Notes: generated by a model not told the origin, from the sequence alone. Positions 17,469-27,413 are shown, counted from the stretch's first letter. The stretch is DNA of 64,000 nucleotides from Lacinutrix venerupis (GCF_003663945.1 NZ_RCCH01000004.1:186001-250000); one strand, 5' to 3'. Translations and numbers: made by a program.

Positions 17469-19262
17469 CTACATTCTTTCTGGAACACTAATACCTAATA
17501 ACTTAAAAGCGTTTTTAATTGTATTTCCTACCGTTTTAGATAATTGCACTCTAAATACTACAGATGCTTTATCATCGTTACCCATTACTATAGGTAAATT
17601 TTGAAAAAACGAATTATATTCCTTTACTAATTCGTAAATATAATTTGCAATTAAAGCAGGACTGTGGTTTTGCGCTGCATTTTGTATTACCTCTGGAAAA
17701 AGTTGTAGTTGTTTAAGTACTGCCTTTTCTTTATCCTGTAAAGCAAAGGTTTTTTCAATTTCACTTGAAGAAACTCCATTAGTTGCCTCTGCCTTACGTA
17801 AAATAGATTGTATTCTAGCGTAAGTATACTGTATAAATGGTCCTGTATTTCCTTGAAAATCTATAGACTCTTTTGGATCGAAAAGAATACGTTTTTTAGG
17901 ATCTACTTTTAAAATATAATATTTTAAAGCACCTAAACCAATGGTTTTATACAGGTTTGCTTTTTCTTCATCACTATATCCATCTAGTTTACCTAAATCT
18001 TCTGAGATTTCTTGTGCTGTACTTGCCATATCTGTAATTAGATCGTCTGCATCTACAACAGTTCCTTCTCTACTCTTCATTTTTCCGCTAGGTAAATCTA
18101 CCATACCATAACTTAAGTGATATAGGTTTTTAGCCCAATCGAATCCTAATTTCTTTAAGATTAAAAACAACACTTGAAAATGGTAATCTTGCTCGTTTCC
18201 TACGGTATAAACCATACCACCTACATCTGGAAAATCTTTTATTCGCTGTATAGCTGTACCAATATCTTGCGTCATGTATACCGCTGTACCATCACTTCGT
18301 AATACTATTTTTTCGTCAAGTCCATCTTCTGTTAAGTCACACCATACAGACCCATCTTCTTTTTTATAAAAAACTCCGGTTTTTAAACCTTCATCTACAA
18401 ATTCTTTTCCTAATAAATAGGTTTCACTTTCGTAATATAATTTATCGAAATCTACTCCAAGATTTTTATAGGTAATACTAAATCCATCGTAAACCCATTG
18501 ATTCATTTTTTCCCAAAGAGCAACAACATCTTTATCTCCAGACTCCCATTTTTGAAGCATTTGTTGAGCTTCTATTAATATAGGAGCTTGTTTTTTTGCC
18601 TCTTCATTGGTTTTACCTTCAGCAATTAAAGCCTCTATTTCTTTTTTATATTCCTTATCGAATTTTACGTAGTAATTACCAACTAATTTATCGCCTTTTA
18701 AACCTGTTGATTCTGGTGTCTCACCTTCTCCAAAACGTTGCCAAGCTAGCATACTTTTGCATATATGAATACCACGATCGTTTATAATCTGTGTTTTATA
18801 TACATTCTTTCCTGAAGCTTTAATTATTTCGGCTACACTATATCCTAATAAATTATTACGAATATGACCTAAATGCAACGGTTTGTTAGTATTTGGCGAA
18901 GAATATTCTACCATTATTGCTTTTTCATCTTTTTTAGGAGATGTAAAGCCAAAGGAGTTATTATCTTTTATTGTATTAAAAAAATCAACATAATATGCAT
19001 CTACTATCTCAACATTTAAAAAACCTTTAACGACATTATATGCTTTTACTTCTTCAACATTTTCAACTAGATACTCTCCTATAGATTCTCCAATCTTTAC
19101 AGGATTACCTTTAACTACTCGTAGCATAGGAAATACTACTATTGTAATATCGCCTGCAAATTCTTTACGTGTTGCTTGAAATTCTACACTTTCTAAATTA
19201 GCGTTAAATATAGAATGTACAGCTTGTTTTACTACTCTTGTTAATGTTGCTTGAAGGTTCAT
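17469..19262 (-). CDS. argS: Arginyl-tRNA synthetase
   Basis: The 597-residue class I aminoacyl-tRNA synthetase charges tRNA-Arg. An N-terminal Add-1 domain covers about residues 1-85, followed by the signature EYSSPNTNKPLHLGHIRNN, where HLGH is the HIGH motif. The KMSKS-equivalent is GKMKSREGTVVD, and the C-terminal anticodon-binding (DALR) domain includes GNTGPFIQYTYARIQSILRK and ends FKLLGISVPERM. Length and motifs are typical. It is monocistronic, with a -7 element 21 nt upstream of the start. Confidence 0.97.
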   Translation of the reverse strand: MNLQATLTRVVKQAVHSIFNANLESVEFQATRKEFAGDITIVVFPMLRVVKGNPVKIGESIGEYLVENVEEVKAYNVVKGFLNVEIVDAYYVDFFNTIKDNNSFGFTSPKKDEKAIMVEYSSPNTNKPLHLGHIRNNLLGYSVAEIIKASGKNVYKTQIINDRGIHICKSMLAWQRFGEGETPESTGLKGDKLVGNYYVKFDKEYKKEIEALIAEGKTNEEAKKQAPILIEAQQMLQKWESGDKDVVALWEKMNQWVYDGFSITYKNLGVDFDKLYYESETYLLGKEFVDEGLKTGVFYKKEDGSVWCDLTEDGLDEKIVLRSDGTAVYMTQDIGTAIQRIKDFPDVGGMVYTVGNEQDYHFQVLFLILKKLGFDWAKNLYHLSYGMVDLPSGKMKSREGTVVDADDLITDMASTAQEISEDLGKLDGYSDEEKANLYKTIGLGALKYYILKVDPKKRILFDPKESIDFQGNTGPFIQYTYARIQSILRKAEATNGVSSSEIEKTFALQDKEKAVLKQLQLFPEVIQNAAQNHSPALIANYIYELVKEYNSFFQNLPIVMGNDDKASVVFRVQLSKTVGNTIKNAFKLLGISVPERM

Positions 19263-19283
19263 TTTGTTTAATTTTTAAAGCAA

Positions 19284-19291
19284 CAAATATA
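19284..19291 (-). promoter_or_regulatory. Probable -7 element of argS
   Basis: The complement reads TATATTTG (TAnnTTTG), 21 nt upstream of the argS start. No TTG is found at the expected 18-20 nt spacing, so this is a partial promoter call. Confidence 0.4.
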
Positions 19292-19619
19292 GTATTAATT
19301 GATATAAATTATTAGATATAGCAACCCAAAAATAGATGAAACATTATTTAAAAAAAACCGAATGATTTTATATAGCTTTCTCTATTTATCGGTATATTAC
19401 ATTATACGAATTTAGCACAATCATTTCAACTAATATTTTGACTTTAAAACCAATAAATTAGTATAACTAGAAGCTTTTTGCAACTTTTGAGACACAATAT
19501 TACTTTAATATTAAAGAATTAATAACTAACTATTAACAACTGTTTATGCATTTTGTAAACAGCACATACAAAAGGCATAAAAACTCTTAGTTAACTTTTG
19601 TTGCTTTGCCGCAGGTATT
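19292..19619. other. Gene-free divergent intergenic region
   Basis: The argS-to-kinase interval (19263-19619, 357 bp) holds no gene. It is AT-rich; apart from the argS -7 element I see no long ORF, strong hairpin or repeat. The short motif GTTAACTTTTG about 30 nt before the kinase start has a one-base-too-long spacer for TAnnTTTG. Confidence 0.5.
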
Positions 19620-21692
19620 ATGAGAAGACTAATTGTTCTCTTTTTTATTTTGTTTTCGTTTTCAAGTTTTTCGCAAGAAGAAGAGCTAGAAAGCTTACGT
19701 ATAGAGTTAACTTTTCAAAATCCAGATACTACAAAAGTAAAAACGTCTTTAAAAATTATAAATTTACTTTATAAAAGTAAAGATTATGATAGCGCTTTAA
19801 AATATATTAAAGGCGCGCAAATGCTATCTGAAAATTTAAATTACCAAAAAGGTCTTGCTGATATTACGTATTACAAAGCGTTAATTTATAATAGTAAAGA
19901 CGATTATATTAATGCATCTAGCGAATTCCATAAAGCAAAACAAATATTTGAAACATTACAAGACACACTGGCTTTAGCTAAAGTAAAAAACCAATTGGGC
20001 GTTTTAGAAATTGAACGTGGTAATTACAAAAAAGGCTTAAAATATGCTCACGATGGTATTAATGAACTTGAAAAAAGAGCATTATTTGAAGATTTAGCAA
20101 TTGCTTATAAAAGCATTGCTAAAGCTTACAACAAAACTCATGTTACAGAAAAAGCAATTGATTACTATTTACAGAGTCTAGAGGTACAAGAACGTATAAA
20201 TAATGTTGACGGAATTATTGAAAACAATGTAGATTTAGCTAAGTTATATCTAGAAAAAAACGACTATAAAAGAACTATACGCTATTATGAAAATGCTCTT
20301 AATTACATTGAGTCTAATGACAATGAATTAAAAGCAAATATACTTGCAGATTTAGGAGGTGCATATTTAAAAAGTGAAGATTTAAAAACTGCTGGAGATT
20401 ATTTAGTTGAAAGTATAAAACTAAACAGGGAATTAAAAAATGAAAGTGGCATTTTAAAAACCTTAAATAATTTAGGCGAATTAAATTTAATTAAGAAAAA
20501 TTACAAAATAGCTGAGCAACAGTTTCTTGAAGCTGGAAATTTAGGAAGACAACAAAATAATAAGTTAGAGTTATTAAAAAACTACAAACTTATGAAAACG
20601 TTGGATTCTACAAAAGGTAGATTTGAAAGTGCTTTTGGTTGGCAAAGAGAATATTTTAAAATTAAATCTAGTCTTGATGCCGAAAAAACAAATTTTGAGG
20701 AAATAGTTTTAGATGAAGCTACTAATAATGAGGCTGAAAACGATACTATTTTACAAGCACAAACTATCGTTCCTATAGAAACCCAAGATGTAGATAGTAA
20801 GCAAAAGCTCGATCGTTTAAAGCTTATATTCTACGCTGTTTTAGCAGCTTTTGCAGTAGTATTAGTATTCTTTATATTATTCTTTTTAAAACGAAATAAT
20901 AGAGCAAAATATACTCGAGAATTAGAAGTTAAAAACCAAAAAATAGAATTACAAAATGAGGCAATTTTAGAGCAAAGTAAACATTTAGAAAGTATAAATA
21001 ATGTTAAAGATAAGCTTTTCTCTATTGTTTCTCACGATTTAAAAGATTCGCTAACCTCTACAAAAGGCTTTATAGACTTGCTTAAAGATGGTCAATTATC
21101 GCAAGATGAATTTCATAGTTTATTACCAGAGTTAAGTGAAAATGCCAACAATGCTTCACTTCTATTATTTAATTTATTAAACTGGTCTAAGTCGCAAATG
21201 CAGTCTTTAAAACCTAAGCCTTCTTTATTTGATATACAACAAGTGTTTCATGAAAAAATTAAATTAATTGAACAAAAAACTCAAAAGAAAAGTATTATTT
21301 TAATAGATAATACTATGCGTGATTTTGTGTATGCAGATAGAAGTATGGTAGAAATTATTATTCAAAATCTATTAGCAAATGCTGTAAAATTTTGCGTAAA
21401 AAATGATACAATTACAATATCTAATAAAATAGAAAATGGCAATGCTATAATTAGTGTTGCCGATTCTGGTATTGGTATTTCTGTTGAAAACCAACATAAA
21501 TTATTTGGTAACAACACATTTACAACTATTGGTACTGAAAACGAAAAAGGAACAGGTTTAGGGTTAACTATTTGCAGAGAATTAGTAGAACTAAATCAAG
21601 GCAGAATTTGGGTAGATAGCGAAGTAAATATAGGTAGTACATTTTTTATAGAACTACCTAAAACTAGAATAGAAAACCCAATAAACACTTGA
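19620..21692 (+). CDS. TPR-containing membrane sensor histidine kinase
   Basis: The 690-residue protein has a signal peptide (1-18), then a periplasmic array of tetratricopeptide repeats (about residues 35-340), a single membrane helix (~402-424, LIFYAVLAAFAVVLVFFILF) and a coiled coil. The HisKA motif is SIVSHDLKDSLTSTKGFIDL (phospho-acceptor His about residue 471), and the HATPase domain has NLLANAVKFC, DSGIGIS and GTGLGLTICREL. No receiver domain or adjacent response regulator is present, so the partner is unknown. TPR-HKs of this layout are common in Bacteroidota. The stop is one base from the convergent ctlX stop. Confidence 0.93.
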   Translation: MRRLIVLFFILFSFSSFSQEEELESLRIELTFQNPDTTKVKTSLKIINLLYKSKDYDSALKYIKGAQMLSENLNYQKGLADITYYKALIYNSKDDYINASSEFHKAKQIFETLQDTLALAKVKNQLGVLEIERGNYKKGLKYAHDGINELEKRALFEDLAIAYKSIAKAYNKTHVTEKAIDYYLQSLEVQERINNVDGIIENNVDLAKLYLEKNDYKRTIRYYENALNYIESNDNELKANILADLGGAYLKSEDLKTAGDYLVESIKLNRELKNESGILKTLNNLGELNLIKKNYKIAEQQFLEAGNLGRQQNNKLELLKNYKLMKTLDSTKGRFESAFGWQREYFKIKSSLDAEKTNFEEIVLDEATNNEAENDTILQAQTIVPIETQDVDSKQKLDRLKLIFYAVLAAFAVVLVFFILFFLKRNNRAKYTRELEVKNQKIELQNEAILEQSKHLESINNVKDKLFSIVSHDLKDSLTSTKGFIDLLKDGQLSQDEFHSLLPELSENANNASLLLFNLLNWSKSQMQSLKPKPSLFDIQQVFHEKIKLIEQKTQKKSIILIDNTMRDFVYADRSMVEIIIQNLLANAVKFCVKNDTITISNKIENGNAIISVADSGIGISVENQHKLFGNNTFTTIGTENEKGTGLGLTICRELVELNQGRIWVDSEVNIGSTFFIELPKTRIENPINT

Positions 21693-21693
21693 A

Positions 21694-22626
21694 CTACACC
21701 TTTGATAGAAATACCTCGGCCATCATACAACGAGCACTTCCACCACCACAAGTCTCAATAGTTTCTAAAGAGCTTGATAAAATTTCACAATGTCTTTCTA
21801 TAATATTTATTTGTGCTTGAGATAGGGAATTATGAGCTGCTTGGCTCATAACTAAATAAAGCTTATTATCTTTCCCTCTTACTTGTAACATATTACCAGC
21901 AAAATTAGCCATTTGCTCTTCTGTAATATTAATTATTTCTTTTCCGTCTGCTTTAAGATTTTTTATAACGTTTTTGCGTTCCTTTTTATCATCGATACTA
22001 TCTAAACAAATTACAGAAAAAGTTTCTGCTAAACACATCATTACATTTGTATGGTAAATAGGTAAACGTTTACCATCTACTGTTTGGTTTGCTGTAAATA
22101 CAACTGGTGTATATTCAAAATCCTCACAAAATTCTATAAACAAACCTTCATCTGCTCTTGGAGAAAGCGCGCAATAAGCTTTATCATTTACACGATCTAA
22201 TAATAAACTTCCAGTTCCTTCTAAAAATACATTTTCATTTTCAGCTGTTGTGTAATCTATTATATCATTAATTTTGAAACCTTCTTTTTCTAAACGTGCA
22301 AAAACCTCTTCTCTTCGTTCTCTCCTTCTATTTTCTGCAAACATAGGATACAAACCTACGTTACCGTTTTCATGAAAACTCACCCAATTATTAGGAAAAA
22401 TAGAATCTGGAGTGTCCATTAAAATATCGTCATCTTCAACAATTACATTAACACCAACAGCCGTTAATTTTTCTACAAACGCATCAAATTCTTCTTGTGC
22501 TTTTGCATTAATTTCGGCATTTTTTAACTGTATATCTTCCTGAAAATAGTTATTTACTGCTGTTTGTTCGTTCATTCTAAAAGCGACTGGACGAATCATT
22601 AATATAGTGTTTGTTGTTTGGCGCAT
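21694..22626 (-). CDS. ctlX: Amidinotransferase-fold hydrolase CtlX (citrulline/arginine catabolism)
   Basis: A guanidino-modifying enzyme fold protein: N-terminal MIRPVAFRMNEQTAVNNYFQ, DSIFPNNWVSFHENG, ENVFLEGTGSLLLDR (acidic active-site strand), YHTNVMM (catalytic His) and CGGGSARCMMAEV (catalytic Cys near the C-terminus). It matches the family annotated as citrulline-utilisation hydrolase CtlX, giving 310 residues. I place the start at the ATG encoding MRQTTNTILM: a longer in-frame reading to 22689 would overlap the upstream gene and run through the -7 element at 22643-22650. The physiological substrate is inferred from the family. Confidence 0.85.
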   Translation of the reverse strand: MRQTTNTILMIRPVAFRMNEQTAVNNYFQEDIQLKNAEINAKAQEEFDAFVEKLTAVGVNVIVEDDDILMDTPDSIFPNNWVSFHENGNVGLYPMFAENRRRERREEVFARLEKEGFKINDIIDYTTAENENVFLEGTGSLLLDRVNDKAYCALSPRADEGLFIEFCEDFEYTPVVFTANQTVDGKRLPIYHTNVMMCLAETFSVICLDSIDDKKERKNVIKNLKADGKEIINITEEQMANFAGNMLQVRGKDNKLYLVMSQAAHNSLSQAQINIIERHCEILSSSLETIETCGGGSARCMMAEVFLSKV

Positions 22627-22642
22627 TTTTTTAAATTTTACG

Positions 22643-22650
22643 CAAAAGTA
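22643..22650 (-). promoter_or_regulatory. Probable -7 element of ctlX
   Basis: The complement reads TACTTTTG (TAnnTTTG), 16 nt upstream of the preferred ctlX start. It supports that start over the longer reading. A spaced TTG is absent. Confidence 0.45.
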
Positions 22651-22679
22651 CTTTAAATTTCTATAAGTAATATCATTTT

Positions 22680-23234
22680 TTACTTCCATTTTATATTACA
22701 GCCAAGGCTAGGTTTTTGGTTCTCTAAAGGCGGTTCGTTATTTAAAATAGCATCTATAGCTTTTCTTAAATCTTCTCCGTTTACAGTAATACCATTTTCT
22801 GGTCTAGAGTTATCTAATTGGCCATGATAAGTTGCTTTTAAGTCTGCATTAAATACATAAAAATCTGGAGTACAAGCGGCATCATAAGCTTTAGCTACTT
22901 CTTGTGTTTCATCGTATAAATAAGGAAAAGGATATTTTAAATTTGCCGCAACCTGTTTCATTAATTCTGGTCTATCTTGAGGGTATGCTTTAGCATCATT
23001 ACTACTTATTGCAATAAAACTAATTCCTTTTTTTAAGTAATTATTAGCTATTTCAACTAGCTGTTTATTTACATGAACAACAAAAGGACAGTGGTTACAA
23101 ATAAACATAATAACGGTTCCATTTTTTCCTTTTAATTGTTGCAAATTCATTGTTTTGCCTGTAACAACATCTTCTAAAGAAAATTCTGGTGCCAAAGTTC
23201 CGTTTTCGAAACTATTAGATTCTGTTCGTGCCAT
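22680..23234 (-). CDS. Thioredoxin-family (AhpC/TSA-like) protein
   Basis: A 184-residue thioredoxin-fold protein without a signal peptide. The redox motif CNHCPFVVHV (around residues 46-55) is a CxxC site, preceded by LQQLKGKNGTVIMFI. Peroxiredoxin-like elements include FIAISSNDAKAYPQDRPELM and the cis-Pro region AACTPDFYVFNADLK. The family is common as 'thioredoxin family protein' in Bacteroidota. It is likely a cytosolic disulfide reductase or peroxiredoxin-like enzyme; the actual substrate is unknown. The ctlX gene downstream has its own start region, so co-transcription is uncertain. Confidence 0.85.
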   Translation of the reverse strand: MARTESNSFENGTLAPEFSLEDVVTGKTMNLQQLKGKNGTVIMFICNHCPFVVHVNKQLVEIANNYLKKGISFIAISSNDAKAYPQDRPELMKQVAANLKYPFPYLYDETQEVAKAYDAACTPDFYVFNADLKATYHGQLDNSRPENGITVNGEDLRKAIDAILNNEPPLENQKPSLGCNIKWK

Positions 23235-23440
23235 AAAAATTTTAATTTTTGAATTTAAATTTAATTGAAAAGTTAATAACTTACAATAAATAATTAGTTA
23301 GAAATAAATATTGAAAAAATAAACTACTAAAATTATTTTTGACAATTTTTTAATTAAAAATTTAAATAAAAATTAGATTAATTCAACAATTATTATTTAA
23401 TTAGCAGAGATTAATAGCAACCCTTAACGATATCCCTTAA

Positions 23441-23863
23441 ATGAAGTATTCCCTTGTACTCCTATGTTTTCTATTTACCTCTATTATTTTTGCACAAAAC
23501 AACAACAGTAACTCACTAAAAGTTACGAGATACAAATTACATCCAAAAGAATTAAACATTCAAAATGATGTTAGCGCAAAAAAAATAAATCTTAAAATTT
23601 ATTATTTAAAAGAAGGTAATATTACTGAAGATTACACGTATTTTAAACCAAAGAAAAATGAAATTTTATTTTTCTTTGGCAAAGATCCTGTTACAAATAC
23701 AACTCAAATGTATTTTAAAGTAGATGAAAACCTTAAGCACATTTACAAGAAAAAAGAATTTGATAAGCTAATAAAAGTTGTAGAGGTATTAGAGTATAAT
23801 GTTTTTCCTACTGAAAGTAATTTTTCTAGTATAGATGCTTATAGTGCTCTAGCTTCGCTATAA
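23441..23863 (+). CDS. Small secreted protein, function unknown
   Basis: A 140-residue protein with a clear signal peptide (residues 1-18, FTSIIFAQ). The mature part is basic and Lys/Asn-rich with alternating hydrophobics (FFFGKDPVTNTTQMYFKVDE), suggesting a small beta-sheet domain; I recognise no family. It ends 12 bp from the convergent rimO stop. The signal peptide and stable frame support a real gene. Confidence 0.6.
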   Translation: MKYSLVLLCFLFTSIIFAQNNNSNSLKVTRYKLHPKELNIQNDVSAKKINLKIYYLKEGNITEDYTYFKPKKNEILFFFGKDPVTNTTQMYFKVDENLKHIYKKKEFDKLIKVVEVLEYNVFPTESNFSSIDAYSALASL

Positions 23864-23875
23864 TTTTTATTTTTT

Positions 23876-25183
23876 TTATTTAGTTACAACTTCTGCATAT
23901 AAATCGAAATCTGCAGCTTCAATAACTTTTACAGTTGCATATTCTCCAGTTTTTAAATAGGTTGTTGTTGCGTTAATTAAAACTTCATTATCTACATCTG
24001 GAGAGTCGAATTCGGTACGTCCAACAAAATATTCTCCTTCTTTTCTATCGATAACCACTTTAAATTCTTGTCCTATTTTTTCTTGATTTAATTCCCAAGA
24101 AATTTGAGACTGAATTTCCATAATTTCGTTAGCTCGTTCTTGTTTTATTTCTTGTGGCACATCATCCTCTAAATTAAAAGCATGTGTGTTTTCTTCGTGT
24201 GAATAAGTAAAACATCCTAAACGTTCAAAACGCATTTCGCGAACCCATTCTCTTAATTCCTCAAATTGTTCTTGTGTTTCTCCAGGATATCCAACAATTA
24301 AAGTTGTACGAATAGCCATTTCTGGAACTGCGTTTCTAAATTCTTTAAGTAATTTAGTTGTTTTTTTATGTGTAGTTCCACGACGCATACTTTTTAAAAT
24401 ATCGTCGTTTATATGTTGTAAAGGGATATCTAAATAATTACAAATTTTTGGTTCTCGATTCATAACACCAAGAACATCCATAGGAAAACCAGAAGGAAAG
24501 GCATAATGTAATCTAATCCACTCGATACCTTCAACTTTAACTAAGTTTTCAAGTAACTCTGCTAAGTTTCTTTTTTTATATAAATCTAAACCATAATATG
24601 TTAAATCTTGAGCTATTAAAATTAACTCTTTAACACCATTTGCTGCTAATTTTTCAGCTTCGGTTACCAAATCTTCAATAGGTGTACTTTTGTGTTTCCC
24701 ACGCATTAAAGGAATTGCACAAAAACTACATGGCCTGTCGCAACCTTCGGCAATTTTTAAATAAGCGTAATTTTTTGGTGTTGTTGTTAAACGTTCACCA
24801 ATTAATTCGTGTTTATAGTCGGCTCCTAAAGCTTTTAAAAGCCCTGGTAGTTCTGTAGTTCCAAAATACTGATCTACGTTTGGTATTTCTTTTTGTAAAT
24901 CTGGTTTATATCTTTCAGAAAGACAACCAGTAACAAAAACTTTATCTACATCTCCTTCCTCCTTCTTCTTCATGTATTCCAGAATAGTATTAACACTTTC
25001 TTCTTTGGCATTATTAATAAAACCACATGTGTTAATTACTACAACATTACCTTCTTCTTCATGTACAACCTCTTTACCGTTGGCTTTTAATTGTCCCATT
25101 AACACCTCACTGTCGTAAACATTTTTACTACAACCTAGTGTTATTACGTTTATTTTGTTTTTTTTAAGTGATTTAGTACGCAT
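23876..25183 (-). CDS. rimO: Ribosomal protein S12 methylthiotransferase RimO
   Basis: The 435-residue radical-SAM enzyme adds a methylthio group to Asp of ribosomal protein S12. Order of domains: UPF0004 (VITLGCSKNVYDSEVLMGQL with Cys; NTCGFI; TGCLSERY), the radical-SAM cluster motif CDRPCSFC (CxxxCxxC), IPLMRGKHKSTP, DIPLQHINDDILKSMRRGTT, and a C-terminal TRAM domain (FKVVIDRKEGEYFVGRTEFD). Length and motifs fit RimO rather than MiaB (SPDVDNEVLI and the PLMRG motif). A -7 element lies 17 nt upstream of the start. Confidence 0.96.
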   Translation of the reverse strand: MRTKSLKKNKINVITLGCSKNVYDSEVLMGQLKANGKEVVHEEEGNVVVINTCGFINNAKEESVNTILEYMKKKEEGDVDKVFVTGCLSERYKPDLQKEIPNVDQYFGTTELPGLLKALGADYKHELIGERLTTTPKNYAYLKIAEGCDRPCSFCAIPLMRGKHKSTPIEDLVTEAEKLAANGVKELILIAQDLTYYGLDLYKKRNLAELLENLVKVEGIEWIRLHYAFPSGFPMDVLGVMNREPKICNYLDIPLQHINDDILKSMRRGTTHKKTTKLLKEFRNAVPEMAIRTTLIVGYPGETQEQFEELREWVREMRFERLGCFTYSHEENTHAFNLEDDVPQEIKQERANEIMEIQSQISWELNQEKIGQEFKVVIDRKEGEYFVGRTEFDSPDVDNEVLINATTTYLKTGEYATVKVIEAADFDLYAEVVTK

Positions 25184-25200
25184 ATCTTAATTTTGGACTG

Positions 25201-25208
25201 CAAAGATA
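25201..25208 (-). promoter_or_regulatory. Probable -7 element of rimO
   Basis: The complement reads TATCTTTG (TAnnTTTG), 17 nt upstream of the rimO start. No correctly spaced TTG was found. Confidence 0.4.
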
Positions 25209-25255
25209 CAATCTTAATTAAACCTTTTTATCTTTAGCTTGTCTTATTTAATATT

Positions 25256-26326
25256 ATGAAAAACTTATATATATTTTTTTTAATAACAATCCTTAGTTGT
25301 TCTTCTAACAGCACTAACAATACTACACAAGCAACAGCTAACGAGACAGATTTGTATTTTCCTCCCTTAAATTCTTCTTCTTGGGATACTAAAGAAATTT
25401 CAAATTTAAACTGGAACGAAAACAATGTTCAATCGTTATTAGATTTCCTAAATGAAAAAAATACAAAAAGTTTTATTGTATTACATAGAGGAAAAATTGT
25501 AATAGAACACTACTTTAATGGCCATGCTGAAAATACAAATTGGTATTGGGCAAGCGCAGGAAAAACATTAACAACAACTCTTACCGGAATTGCACAAGAT
25601 GACGGATTAATTAATATAAACAATAAAGTTTCTAATTATTTAGGCACAGGTTGGACAAGTGCTCCATTAGCAAAGGAAGATTTAATTTCTTGCAAAAATT
25701 TACTTACCATGACTTCTGGTCTTGATGATAGTTTAGGAGAATCTGTATCTCCAGAAAATTTACAATATATTGAAGATGCAGGACAAAGATGGGCATACCA
25801 TAATGTTTATGTGAAACTTCAAGATGTAGTTGCACAAGCAAGTAACCAAACATGGACCAATTATTTTAATACTAAATTAAAAGATAAAATTGGCATGTCT
25901 GGAGCTTGGATTATGTTAGATGATTTAAACGTGTATTTTAGTAACACTAGAAGTATGGCTCGCTTTGGACTGTTGATATCTAACAATGGAAAATGGGAGG
26001 ACACACAAATTGTTTCGGAAAGTTTTATAAACGATGCAATTAATACGTCTCAAAATATTAATGAATCCTACGGATATTTATGGTGGCTAAATGGTAAAAA
26101 CTCTTTTCATTTACCACAAAGTCAATTCGAATTTAATGGAGAACTAATTCCAAATGCGCCAAATGATATGTATGCTGCTCTTGGTAAAAACGACCAGAAA
26201 ATATACATTATTCCTAGTAGAGATTTAGTAATTATAAGAATGGGTGAAGCTGCTGACGATTCTAACTTTGCACTTTCAACTTTTGATAACGAATTGTGGG
26301 AAAAAATTAATTTAATAATTAACTAA
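25256..26326 (+). CDS. Serine hydrolase lipoprotein (beta-lactamase / class C PBP fold)
   Basis: The 356-residue protein has a lipoprotein signal (LSC lipobox near residue 15). The class C beta-lactamase/esterase catalytic motifs are present: SAGK (SxxK; about residue 101) in NWYWASAGKTLTTTLTGI and YHN (YxN) in RWAYHNVYVKLQD, with LTMTSGLDDSL between. A C-terminal YGYLWWLNGKNSFHLP region follows. The family includes peptidases, esterases and amidases acting on wall peptides or small esters; substrate is unknown. It is monocistronic and followed by another lipoprotein gene after 100 bp. Confidence 0.88.
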   Translation: MKNLYIFFLITILSCSSNSTNNTTQATANETDLYFPPLNSSSWDTKEISNLNWNENNVQSLLDFLNEKNTKSFIVLHRGKIVIEHYFNGHAENTNWYWASAGKTLTTTLTGIAQDDGLININNKVSNYLGTGWTSAPLAKEDLISCKNLLTMTSGLDDSLGESVSPENLQYIEDAGQRWAYHNVYVKLQDVVAQASNQTWTNYFNTKLKDKIGMSGAWIMLDDLNVYFSNTRSMARFGLLISNNGKWEDTQIVSESFINDAINTSQNINESYGYLWWLNGKNSFHLPQSQFEFNGELIPNAPNDMYAALGKNDQKIYIIPSRDLVIIRMGEAADDSNFALSTFDNELWEKINLIIN

Positions 26327-26426
26327 ATATCACATAAAAATATAATCAATAAAGATCTTTTTCTATTTCAAAATTATAATAACTTTAGATATATTCGCAC
26401 ACTAACAAACCAACAGTTATTATATT

Positions 26427-27413
26427 ATGAAAAAAATTATTTTATTATTTACATTGTCTTTATTTATTATTGGATGCTCTAAAGACGATAGCACTAATGA
26501 ATTACCTATTGTTAATGCTTGTGCATCTCCAATAAATTTAAGTGTAAACAATTTAACTAATACAACTGCTACACTAAACTGGAATGTAATCGGAAACGCT
26601 GCTTTATTTCAAGTTGAGTATGGTGAGTTTGGTTTTTCTCAAGGTAATGGTACACAATTAAATGTCCCAGATGAGTTTACAAGTATTGAAGATTTACAAC
26701 CATCTACTCAATATACTTTTTACACAAGAGTATTTTGCAACAGTACACAAACTTATAGCGATTGGGCTAATTTTTCGTTTGTAACATTAGCAGACAACCC
26801 TTATTGTAATGATCCTTCTAGTTTTTCTCAAGAATTTTATCCAGATTCTGTAACTCATAACCATGTAGATTTATCATGGAGTGAAGGAGCTTTTGATGGT
26901 TCTCAAATACAGTATGGCTTACAAGGTTTTACAATAGGTTCTGGTTCTATAAAAAATGTAACAGATAATATTTATCCAAGTTCTACTCGTATTGAAAATT
27001 TAAATGCCGGTACTGCTTACGACTTTTACGTTAGAAATATTTGTGAAAATTCTGGTTACAGTGCATGGGTTGGACCAATTACTATTACAACATTAAATGA
27101 ACCAGCCAATCCTAATTGTGTGGATCCATATAATTTTGTTTCTCAAGGTACCGGAACAAATACTGATGGTAGCAAATACTTTGATTTTTCATGGGATCAT
27201 GAAGCTTCGCAAAACAGCTGGGAAATTGCTGTAGTACCAGTTGGAACGGCTTTTAATACTAATATTGTAACAGCTACATCTTTTCAGCCTGTTAGATTAA
27301 GTTATAATGGTGTAACTTCTGGTCAAGCTTATGATTTTTACATACGCTCTAATTGTGGTACAGCAGATGGATTAAGTGATTGGGTTGGACCAGTAACGGT
27401 TACTGCTCAATAA
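26427..27413 (+). CDS. Fibronectin type III lipoprotein
   Basis: A 328-residue lipoprotein (lipobox around C17, IIGC) made of three FN3-like repeats at about residues 30-124, 130-225 and 228-328. Each has the pattern 'C-x-P...LxW...Y.F.VR..C...YSxW' (e.g. QYTFYTRVFCNSTQTYSDW; AYDFYVRNICENSGYSAW; AYDFYIRSNCGTADGLSDW). A pair of conserved cysteines in each repeat suggests disulfides. Such modules mediate adhesion or glycan binding on Bacteroidota surfaces. No T9SS tail is present; lipidation would anchor it. A strong bidirectional terminator follows. Confidence 0.87.
   Translation: MKKIILLFTLSLFIIGCSKDDSTNELPIVNACASPINLSVNNLTNTTATLNWNVIGNAALFQVEYGEFGFSQGNGTQLNVPDEFTSIEDLQPSTQYTFYTRVFCNSTQTYSDWANFSFVTLADNPYCNDPSSFSQEFYPDSVTHNHVDLSWSEGAFDGSQIQYGLQGFTIGSGSIKNVTDNIYPSSTRIENLNAGTAYDFYVRNICENSGYSAWVGPITITTLNEPANPNCVDPYNFVSQGTGTNTDGSKYFDFSWDHEASQNSWEIAVVPVGTAFNTNIVTATSFQPVRLSYNGVTSGQAYDFYIRSNCGTADGLSDWVGPVTVTAQ

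Noticed and set aside
22627-22689. Longer CtlX start overlapping the thioredoxin-like gene
   Set aside because: The extra 21 codons cross a TACTTTTG promoter element and match no family sequence; the ATG at 22626 starts the conserved domain.
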